Shown: piece by piece, positions 57,812 through 64,000 of the stretch
How the letters are laid out: each line of letters begins with the position of its first letter
Numbering within the stretch: the stretch's first letter is position 1
Source: Hoeflea algicola
GTDB lineage: Bacteria > Pseudomonadota > Alphaproteobacteria > Rhizobiales > Rhizobiaceae
Reading direction: 5' to 3'
DNA length: 64,000 bases
NCBI RefSeq assembly: GCF_026619415.1
Contig: NZ_JAOVZR010000001.1
Span: 1,922,001-1,986,000 of the forward strand
Made by a program: the position numbers and the translations under genes
Notes under the pieces: model-generated
Seen by the model: only the letters and a program-made list of their open reading frames with translations
What the model was told of the DNA's origin: nothing
The model's database searches: none

Positions 57812-58750
57812 ATGCCAGGGCATCGCGAGCCGCATTTTCTACAGGACGACCGGGGATTTTTCACCACATCCTACGGGCCGTTTGCCCTGCGCTCTGCTTT
57901 CCAGCCGATCTTTAGCCAGAACCAGGACGGGCAACTGACCCTGGAAGCCTTCGAGGCGCTGATCCGCCCCACCCGCGACGGCCAACCAATCTCGGCGGTG
58001 CATTTCTTCTCAGTCGTCGAACCCGACGATGCGGTCGCCGTCGATTCGATGTGCCGCGAACTGCACATTCTCAACATGGGCAAGCTCGGCCGCAAAAAGA
58101 CGCGGCTGTTCATCAATTTCAATCCCAGCCTGTTCGACGCCCTCACTGAGACCGATGACGAGGTTGACCGCATGGTCGATGTCGCCGTCCGCGCCGGTCT
58201 CAGGCCTGGCCGGATTGTTTGCGAGATCACCGAGCAGAGCAGCCACAACCCGGCCGTGCTCGACCGACTTGTGGCAGGCCTGCGCTCGCGGATGTTCAGG
58301 ATCGCCGTCGACGATTATGGCGCTGACGATTCCGACACCCAGCGGGTGGACGACCTCAAGCCCGATATTCTCAAATTCGACGCCGCATGGGTGCGCCGTT
58401 TCACCGAGACCAGCGCCGGCATGGGTCTGCTCAAGCTGATGGTCGAGCAATTCACCGAGCGCGGCATTACCGTGCTGTTCGAAGGGCTGGAAGAGGACCA
58501 CCAGGTCGAATTCTGCCGGGAGATAGGCGTGCAACTAATGCAGGGCTACACCCTCGCCCGCCCGGAAATCGTGCCGACAAGCTTCGATGAGCGTTTTCCC
58601 GACCCCTTTGCCGGTGAACCCGCCAAGGCGGTGCGAAAACACATCATCGGGGCGCCGGCACCACAGTCGGCAGTCGCGTTCACCGGCCACATCCTGCCCG
58701 TGACAATCCCGCCGCGCCGCACCGCAACCTTCGGCAAGCGCACCCGCTGA
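57812..58750 (+). CDS. EAL-domain protein (cyclic-di-GMP phosphodiesterase)
   Basis: 312 residues, a stand-alone EAL domain with a short C-terminal tail. Metal and substrate residues are in place: Glu48 (FEALIRP), Asn104 (INFNP), Glu138 (VCEITEQ), Asp167-Asp168 (VDDYG), Lys188 (DILKFD), Glu224 (LFEGLEE) and Gln244 (QLMQGY). It should hydrolyse c-di-GMP and so favour motility over surface life. No sensory domain is attached. The 40-residue tail after GYTLARP is unstructured. Confidence 0.9.
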   Translation: MPGHREPHFLQDDRGFFTTSYGPFALRSAFQPIFSQNQDGQLTLEAFEALIRPTRDGQPISAVHFFSVVEPDDAVAVDSMCRELHILNMGKLGRKKTRLFINFNPSLFDALTETDDEVDRMVDVAVRAGLRPGRIVCEITEQSSHNPAVLDRLVAGLRSRMFRIAVDDYGADDSDTQRVDDLKPDILKFDAAWVRRFTETSAGMGLLKLMVEQFTERGITVLFEGLEEDHQVEFCREIGVQLMQGYTLARPEIVPTSFDERFPDPFAGEPAKAVRKHIIGAPAPQSAVAFTGHILPVTIPPRRTATFGKRTR

Positions 58751-58878
58751 TCACGCGGCTTTGATCCCCGACACAATCTTGACACCAGATCGCACTCGAC
58801 GCGCCACAATCCGGTCGGATTGGCGTCCACTTCCCGCTGTTAGGTGGAACCCGGACAAAGAAAACGGGGAATGCGACA

Positions 58879-59124
58879 ATGCTGCCTGAAGATGACTATC
58901 TACGCCTCAAGCCCGCCAACAGCGAACGCAAGACGGCAGTCCGGATCGCGCTGGCAGCGCTGTTGGGATGTTTCGTGTTGATATCAGTGCTGGCTCTCCA
59001 GGCGAGCATTACGCCGGGGACAAGAACCGGCAGCTACATCAGTCACAACAACGAGACCCGAGAACTGATCCGCTCACGCGATGTGGCATCCCATGTCATC
59101 AAGCAGGACTATTCGTCCCATTGA
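58879..59124 (+). CDS. Small single-pass membrane protein
   Basis: 81 residues. One membrane helix (VRIALAALLGCFVLISVLAL) with a basic segment before it (KPANSERKTAVR), then a polar C-terminus outside. The ATG follows GGGGAATG. Its last 26 bases overlap the end of the convergent gene. No family recognised. Confidence 0.6.
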   Translation: MLPEDDYLRLKPANSERKTAVRIALAALLGCFVLISVLALQASITPGTRTGSYISHNNETRELIRSRDVASHVIKQDYSSH

Positions 59125-59611
59125 TCGCCGGACAGCGCGCCGTCACTTCCAGGAGGGCGCTATCGGCCCGGGCCATGCCGGACACGATCACCCGCGGCTG
59201 AGCGCCACGCTCGATAATCAGCGATCCGGCGCCGGTCAGCCAGCCCGACAGGCCACGGCGAACAGAAAGGCCGGTGATAGAGGCATAGGCAACAATCACT
59301 GGATCGCGCGCCGGAAATCCTGGGTGCGCCTCGAGATGGGCGCCGCGTAGCGTAAGCCGGGTGGTCGACAGCCTGAGCCCGGCATGGACCAGCAAGATCG
59401 GCACCCCGATCACCAGAACCAGCATGCTGACACGGGCCAGATGCCCCCCGCCCCTGCCGGTCTGATTGAGAAACAGCCACAGCACCGCATAGCCGGCAGC
59501 CACCACCAGCGCCGGCAGAAACAGCGCAGTGGCGCTGGCACGCCAGAACAGCCGGTGACGACCAGCCTGCTCGGGTACCTTCATCTCGATTTGCGAATCA
59601 ACGCTGTCCAT
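59099..59611 (-). CDS. PH-like (bPH2-type) membrane protein
   Basis: 170 residues from the ATG at 59611 (an ATG at 59647 is possible; neither has a strong ribosome-binding site). Two helices (SATALFLPALVVAAGYAVLWLF is split by a short turn from MLVLVIGVPILLVHAGL) are followed by a PH-like domain (TRLTLRGAHLEAHPGFPARD, PVIVAYASITGLSVRRGL, SLIIERGAQPRVIVSGMAR). Function unknown. It converges on the small membrane protein gene. Confidence 0.75.
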   Translation of the reverse strand: MDSVDSQIEMKVPEQAGRHRLFWRASATALFLPALVVAAGYAVLWLFLNQTGRGGGHLARVSMLVLVIGVPILLVHAGLRLSTTRLTLRGAHLEAHPGFPARDPVIVAYASITGLSVRRGLSGWLTGAGSLIIERGAQPRVIVSGMARADSALLEVTARCPAINGTNSPA

Positions 59612-59723
59612 AAGTGAAGAGTTTAGTCGGAATTTACGGTGTGTCATGGACGAGTTGCATGCCAGGGGCTGTTCCCCGCGCTTCCCACGCCCTATCCTGA
59701 ACAAGATAGCAAAGAGGTGAACC

Positions 59724-60902
59724 ATGTCGAAGAGCAGCATTGCTCCCCGAAGCAAAATCCGCATCAATGTCATCACCGGGCTTTGCCTCGCCGCGATGCT
59801 CACAGGCACAGCAGCCGGGCAAGCACGTGACACAGTGCCCACTCAGGAAGTCTCGATCGACGTCGACATGCTCGCCTCCGGCCTCGACCATCCCTGGGGC
59901 ATCGAGGTGCTTCCCGACGGCGCCATCCTGATCACCGAACGCAGCGGCGCGCTCAGGATGCTGCGCGACGGAGCCCTGTCGGCACCAATCAGCGGATTGC
60001 CCGAGATTGCGGCACAGGGCCAGGGCGGATTGCTCGACATCGCGCTCAGCCATGATTTTGCCGAAAGCCGGGTCATCTTTCTGAGTTACAGCACGCGCGG
60101 CGACGGCGGATTTGGCACCGCCATTGCCCGCGCCAAGCTGTCGGCGGACAGCGCCTCGCTGAGCGATGTCAGGGAAATTTTCCGGATGAACCGGTTCACC
60201 GATGTCGGCAGGCATTTCGGATCCCGCATCGCCGTGGCCCGGGACGGAAGCCTGTTTTTCACCATCGGCGACCGAGGTGACAGCGAGCGCGCCCAGGATC
60301 TCCGCGATCACGCCGGCGCTGTGTTGCGGATTGACCCGGATGGCGGGGTGCCGGCCGACAATCCCTACGCCAAGGGCGGCGGCGCACCCGAACTCTGGTC
60401 AAAAGGACACCGCAATCCGCAGGGCCTCGACATCGACCCAGAAACCGGCGTGCTTTATGCCGTCGAACACGGCGCGCGCGGCGGCGACGAGATCAATCTG
60501 CCCAAGCCGGGGCTGAACTACGGCTGGCCGATGATTGCCTACGGACGCCACTATTCCGGCGCCGAGATCGGTATCGGCAGCGTCGCCGAGGGCTATGAGC
60601 AACCGGCACATTACTGGGACCCGTCGATCGCGCCCGGCGGCATGGCCGTCTATCGCGGTGCGATGTTTCCCGAATGGGATGGCGATCTGCTGGTCGGCGC
60701 GCTCAAGTTCCAGATGCTGGTCCGCCTTGACCTCGACGACGAATCCGGCGAAGTGCTGATCGAAGAACGGCTGTTCAAGGGCGATTACGGACGCATACGC
60801 GATGTCCGCGTCGCCCCAGACGGCGCGGTGCTGATGGTGACCGACGAGGACAACGGCGCGATCCTGCGGATATCGCGCACGCCCGAGGCCCTCGACGACT
60901 GA
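59724..60902 (+). CDS. PQQ-type aldose/sorbosone dehydrogenase family protein
   Basis: 392 residues. Signal peptide (GLCLAAMLTGTAAGQA). A six-bladed beta-propeller of the GDH-B/YliI family: ASGLDHPWGIEVLPDGAILI, TERSGALRML, QGQGGLLDIALSHDF, FGSRIAVARDGSLFFTIGDR, ELWSKGHRNPQGLDIDPETG, YAVEHGARGGDEINLPKPGL, NYGWPMI. The His and Arg residues that hold PQQ (GHRNPQG) are conserved. It oxidises aldoses in the periplasm; whether the organism makes PQQ cannot be seen here. GAGG lies 9 bases upstream of the ATG. Confidence 0.92.
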   Translation: MSKSSIAPRSKIRINVITGLCLAAMLTGTAAGQARDTVPTQEVSIDVDMLASGLDHPWGIEVLPDGAILITERSGALRMLRDGALSAPISGLPEIAAQGQGGLLDIALSHDFAESRVIFLSYSTRGDGGFGTAIARAKLSADSASLSDVREIFRMNRFTDVGRHFGSRIAVARDGSLFFTIGDRGDSERAQDLRDHAGAVLRIDPDGGVPADNPYAKGGGAPELWSKGHRNPQGLDIDPETGVLYAVEHGARGGDEINLPKPGLNYGWPMIAYGRHYSGAEIGIGSVAEGYEQPAHYWDPSIAPGGMAVYRGAMFPEWDGDLLVGALKFQMLVRLDLDDESGEVLIEERLFKGDYGRIRDVRVAPDGAVLMVTDEDNGAILRISRTPEALDD

Positions 60903-60972
60903 CCATATTAAGCCTGCTGCTCCGTGAACCGATCACGACCGGTATGCAAACAACCGGAAAGCTTCTCTTGTC

Positions 60973-61464
60973 ATGATCAAGACAATCCTGTGGGGCGTCG
61001 CCGCGCTTATCGGCATCATTGTGCTCGCCTTTGTGCTGGTTGGCCGGGGAAGAAGCTGGGAACTGATTGCCGGCTCGCCCGACCGGGGCCAGTATGACTT
61101 TGCCGCCGCACCGCGCAGCTCCACCGCCAACGACGCGCTGGCCTGCAGCCCCGGCATGTGCGCCAAGCCCGATTTCAACCTCGAACCGGTGAACGACGCG
61201 CCAGCCGCAGCCATCTCCAACCTGGTTCAAAAGCTGCTCGCGTCCGATGATCTGGCCCGCCGGGTCGATGACGGCAACAACCCGGCAACCGCCCGGATTG
61301 TCACCTATTCGCCCACCATGCGCTTTCCCGACGTGATCCATCTCGAGGCAAGGCCGTTGGCCGACGGCCGCACCGGGCTGATGGCCTATTCAGCAGCTCA
61401 GCTCGGCAAATCCGATTTCGGCGTCAACCGCGCCCGTCTGCAAGCGCTGTTTGACATCAAATAG
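60973..61464 (+). CDS. DUF1499 protein
   Basis: 163 residues with one N-terminal membrane helix (ILWGVAALIGIIVLAFVLVG). The DUF1499 pattern is visible: NDALACSPGMCAKPDFN (two Cys), ARIVTYSPTMRFPDVIHLEA, YSAAQLGKSDFGVNRARLQA. The family is widespread with unknown function. It lies 70 bp downstream of the sugar dehydrogenase gene and may be in its operon. Confidence 0.88.
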   Translation: MIKTILWGVAALIGIIVLAFVLVGRGRSWELIAGSPDRGQYDFAAAPRSSTANDALACSPGMCAKPDFNLEPVNDAPAAAISNLVQKLLASDDLARRVDDGNNPATARIVTYSPTMRFPDVIHLEARPLADGRTGLMAYSAAQLGKSDFGVNRARLQALFDIK

Positions 61465-61607
61465 CGCTGCTTGAGGCCACTAAGCTCTCGCGGAGCAGCT
61501 GACCATCAACGCCAGCCCTTGCAATGCTGGCTTCTTGCTTGCTCGCAATGGACGCACCTGCTAGCGCTCGGCTTTACACCTTGCAGTCTTTCTACCGGAT
61601 CAAGCCC

Positions 61608-62510
61608 ATGCCGCGTCATCTCGCCAATCTGCTGTTATTGCTCGCCGGTGCCATCTGGGGCATGGGCTTTGTCGCCCAGTCGACGGCGATGGACAGCATT
61701 GGCCCGTTCGTGTTCATCGGGCTGCGCTTTCTGGTGGCCGCCATCGTGCTCGCCCCCTTTGCCTTGCGCGAATCGCGCCGGGCGGCGCATCCAGTGTCAT
61801 CACCGCATCTGGCGGGCTTCGCGCTGATTGGCTTGACCCTGTTTGTGGCAATGGCTCTGCAACAGGTCGGCCTGACCATCACCACCGTGACCAATTCTGG
61901 ATTTCTGACCGGGCTGTATGTAGTGATCGTTCCCTTCATCACCCTGTTCGTGCTCGGCCAGCGGCTGCATCCGGTAATCTGGCCGGCGGTGCTGATGACC
62001 TTCATCGGCATCTGGATGCTGGCCGGCGGCAGCCTCACCGCACTCAACGTCGGCGATCTCCTGACCATCGGTTGCGCTGTGCTGTGGGCAGTGCAGGTGA
62101 TCCTGGTCGGCCGCTATGTCGGCCCCAGCGGCCGCCCGCTGACCCTGTCTTTCATCCAGTTCGCACTGGCTTCCGTGCTCGGCCTTGGCGTCGGCTTCGC
62201 CACAGAACCGTTCGAACTGGCGCAGATTACCGCCGCACTGCCTGAGATCCTGTTCGCCGGCCTGTTTGCCACCGGGCTCGCCTTCACCTTTCAGGTGATT
62301 GGCCAGCGTTACACCACCGCACCGCAGGCGGCGATCTTCCTGTCAACGGAATCGCTGTTTGCCGCCCTGTTCGGTGCCGTGGTCCTTGGCGAGCGAATTC
62401 CGGCGCTGGGCTATGTTGGCGGATTGCTGATCTTTCTCGCCATCCTGTTGGCTGAGCTCGGCCCCCTGGTCCGCACTGCGCGCGCCGCCCCTAAGCCTGA
62501 AGCGCCGTAA
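61608..62510 (+). CDS. DMT-superfamily (EamA) transporter
   Basis: 300 residues from the ATG at 61608. Ten hydrophobic helices in two EamA repeats: the first starts NLLLLLAGAIWGMGFVAQST, the second VGDLLTIGCAVLWAVQVILV, and YTTAPQAAIFLSTESLFAAL, FGAVVLGERIPALGYVGGLL is the family signature near the end. It exports or imports a small metabolite; substrate unknown. Confidence 0.92.
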   Translation: MPRHLANLLLLLAGAIWGMGFVAQSTAMDSIGPFVFIGLRFLVAAIVLAPFALRESRRAAHPVSSPHLAGFALIGLTLFVAMALQQVGLTITTVTNSGFLTGLYVVIVPFITLFVLGQRLHPVIWPAVLMTFIGIWMLAGGSLTALNVGDLLTIGCAVLWAVQVILVGRYVGPSGRPLTLSFIQFALASVLGLGVGFATEPFELAQITAALPEILFAGLFATGLAFTFQVIGQRYTTAPQAAIFLSTESLFAALFGAVVLGERIPALGYVGGLLIFLAILLAELGPLVRTARAAPKPEAP

Positions 62511-62862
62511 AGCCACGCCCCCCGCACCTGTCCGCCCGCACCACGATCTTTCCGAAACTCAAAATCGGCCACCACCGGTTCGGACAAGTTGTGATCAACC
62601 TTACCGGGCAACGGTGACGATTGCGCCGCAATCAGGGCAAAATCGCGGCACGCAGAACCCCATGATCCGCAAGCTTCTTTGCCCTCGAAAATGAGAAAGA
62701 GACCCCACTCGGGGTCGAGAAATTTCATATTATGGCGCAATTATGTCATTGTTTTTGTTCGTTTTATTCACGCCAAGTGATTTGCGTCAGTACGCCATCG
62801 CCGCCTAGCTTCACCGTGCACGCACCAATCCCGGTGCGCAGGCAAGACAGGGAACCAAGACG
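62511..62862. other. Intergenic region before the DUF1344 genes
   Basis: 352 bp with no convincing gene. A 6-bp hairpin GACCCC/GGGGTC is at 62701-62716. The sequence 62725-62790 is AT-rich (TATTATGGCGCAATTATGTC, TTTGTTCGTTTTATTC) and probably carries the promoter of the DUF1344 gene. Confidence 0.5.
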
Positions 62863-63105
62863 ATGATGAAGATTGTAGTCACCGCAGTTTCAGTGATCAC
62901 GCTGGCCGGCTCCGTATTGGCCGGGGAGATCGAAGGTGTGGTCACCAATTATGACCCGGCTACCCGCATGATCGTGCTCGAAAGCGGCGAAGCCTTCCGT
63001 CTCACCGACGGGGTAGAGCTTGACGGTCTTAAGCCCGGCGGCACCGTGGTCGTCACCTACAATGACGGCACCACCGACGCCACCTCGGTGGCCATCACCC
63101 AATAG
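62863..63105 (+). CDS. DUF1344 exported protein, copy 1
   Basis: 80 residues. Signal peptide (MKIVVTAVSVITLAGSVLAG) and a small beta domain EGVVTNYDPATRMIVLESGE, AFRLTDGVELDGLKPGGTVV, VTYNDGTTDATSV. DUF1344 is typical of Rhizobiales; function unknown. The fold looks like an OB-type barrel. It has a tandem paralogue 270 bp downstream. Confidence 0.9.
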   Translation: MMKIVVTAVSVITLAGSVLAGEIEGVVTNYDPATRMIVLESGEAFRLTDGVELDGLKPGGTVVVTYNDGTTDATSVAITQ

Positions 63106-63373
63106 TCCGGACAGGTTTTCAGGGCACGGTCCCAGCGCCGTCAGACCCATGCCTGTAGCGCCGCGCAGGGCCGGAAAATCAGCGCAAAAACCAATATCGA
63201 TCTGATTGGATCATGGCAAAATTGCGCCGCTTTCGGTCTTGAAAAATATATCTTTTCACCGCTTGCGCCGGACATTTCTCCAGCGCATATCACCGCCGTC
63301 CCATCGGGTCCGACATAGCCCGGCAAATCTGCCGGCCGGCCCCGGATCGGGCTACCAACCTATGGAAAAAACC

Positions 63374-63610
63374 ATGAACAAGTTCGTTGCAATCGCACTC
63401 GCATCCGCAGCCATGATCTCGACCGCCTTCGCCGGCGAAATCGAAGGCGTCGTCGCCAATGTTGACGCCACCACCGTGGCGCTCGAATCCGGTGAAACCT
63501 TCACCGTGGCCGAAGGCGTGACACTGGACGGCGTCGAAGCTGGCCAGACCGTCTCGATCACTTTCAACGATGGCACCACCGAAGCCACCGACGTCGCAAT
63601 CGTCGAGTAA
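63374..63610 (+). CDS. DUF1344 exported protein, copy 2
   Basis: 78 residues from the ATG at 63374 (an in-frame ATG at 63362 is possible). Signal peptide MNKFVAIALASAAMISTAFA, then GEIEGVVANVDATTVALESG, ETFTVAEGVTLDGVEAGQTV, SITFNDGTTEATDVAI. It clearly shares the EIEGVV, LESGE and DGTT-AT-VAI blocks with copy 1, so the pair is a tandem duplication. Each copy has its own leader region. Confidence 0.9.
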   Translation: MNKFVAIALASAAMISTAFAGEIEGVVANVDATTVALESGETFTVAEGVTLDGVEAGQTVSITFNDGTTEATDVAIVE

Positions 63611-63963
63611 TCGCAAAATCCGGGCCGGGCCGCGCGATGCGGCCCGGCTTGGTTGTGGCCGGCGCTCATAAACTTTTGCTTGCCAATTTTAGACAAAACA
63701 CGCATCCTTGGCGTGTTCGGGCAATTTGCGAACACGGGAAGACCAGAAACATGCGAACCGAAGACGCACAAAAAACTTCGGGCGGCTGGGATGAAAACCC
63801 TCATACCAAACGGTATGAAAGGACAAAGCTGTCTAAATCAGGACCTTTCCAAAAACTTCAAAAACTGCCTGCCATAACCCCCGCGCCAATGCGGGATATG
63901 ACATGACGCTCGCTGACCGGAAAACCAAGGGGAACCCGGAAAGCAATCAGAGGACCTGAGAGC
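63611..63963. other. Long leader region of the cold-shock gene
   Basis: 353 bp without a gene. The part before 63964 includes a hairpin TCATACC/GGTATGA (63801-63818) and the ribosome-binding region GAGGACCTGAGAGC. Cold-shock genes often have long structured 5' leaders that regulate translation, which fits here, but the transcription start cannot be read. Confidence 0.5.
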
Positions 63964-64000
63964 ATGGCCGAAACTGGTACCGTAAAATTCTTCAATGTTG
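63964..64000 (+). CDS. Cold-shock protein (3' partial)
   Basis: Only 12 codons are inside the window: MAETGTVKFFNV, the start of a CspA-type cold-shock domain (the GTVKFFN beta-1 strand with the first RNP aromatic residues). The full protein would be about 69 residues and bind single-stranded RNA and DNA. Confidence 0.85.
   Translation, partial: MAETGTVKFFNV

Noticed and set aside
62411..62740. 109-residue - strand frame (MRHNMKFLDPEWGLFLIFEG)
   Set aside because: It overlaps the end of the DMT transporter and matches no family I know; no ribosome-binding site.

Overview
This 64 kb window looks like chromosomal DNA of an alphaproteobacterium of the order Rhizobiales, probably a Rhizobiaceae/Hoeflea-like lineage. 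The grounds are high GC, the housekeeping run rpoD-dnaG-(GatB/YqeY)-carA-carB-greA, the neighbourhood greA / LPS mannosyltransferase / lrp / trxB / lsrB that I know from Sinorhizobium, DUF930 and DUF1344 proteins, and AbcR/ar15-type small RNAs next to lsrB. The assignment rests on gene content and remembered synteny, not on a search.

Layout. 1-6.4 kb is an accessory island at the 3' end of a CAU-anticodon tRNA (probably tRNA-Ile2). It has a frameshifted FtsH-like AAA+/zinc protease, then a 4.4 kb element with 21-bp perfect inverted ends, arrays of 21-bp sites at both ends and a 5-bp target duplication (GTGTT). This looks like a transposase-less Tn7-like transposon, and IS66 and IS256 copies have inserted into its cargo. 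6.8-16.7 kb holds small envelope and stress genes (SIMPL protein, a frameshifted GNAT, NTF2-like protein, MarR regulator, phosphatase, TadG-like protein, DUF930 protein, GST). 16.8-26.7 kb is rpoD, dnaG, an outer-membrane barrel protein, a LuxR solo, GatB/YqeY, carA and a lipoprotein lipase. 26.9-28.8 kb is a decayed IS5 element beside an older IS5-type remnant, then YaeQ. 29-36.3 kb encodes transport and envelope proteins (MATE, MscS-type channel, zinc peptidase, DUF2306/LytTR pair, cytochrome c, a broken PAP2 enzyme). carB follows with a DUF4258/DUF2283 pair whose first gene has a nonsense codon, an ArsR-SRPBCC-SRPBCC operon and a flavin reductase/HxlR pair. An IS21 element lies at 43.7-46.3 kb.

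47.8-53.2 kb is the core envelope/redox neighbourhood: greA, a glycosyltransferase (lpsB-like), an Lrp regulator, trxB, lsrB and, directly downstream of lsrB, four tandem ~252-bp units. Each unit appears to carry its own promoter, a ~118-nt AbcR-like sRNA with a conserved anti-Shine-Dalgarno loop, and a terminator. The remainder holds an epimerase/LysR pair, an ECF sigma factor with a membrane partner, aspartate aminotransferase, an EAL protein, a PQQ-type sugar dehydrogenase, a DMT transporter, two tandem DUF1344 proteins and the start of a cold-shock gene.

Two signals stand out: the nested transposon at the tRNA gene and the four-copy AbcR-like array. Several genes carry single-base disruptions. 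Two shifts lie in T-runs, the IS5 slippery tract is one A short, and the GNAT shift is near, not clearly in, a short A-run. Under-called bases in the assembly are therefore a real alternative to true gene decay.
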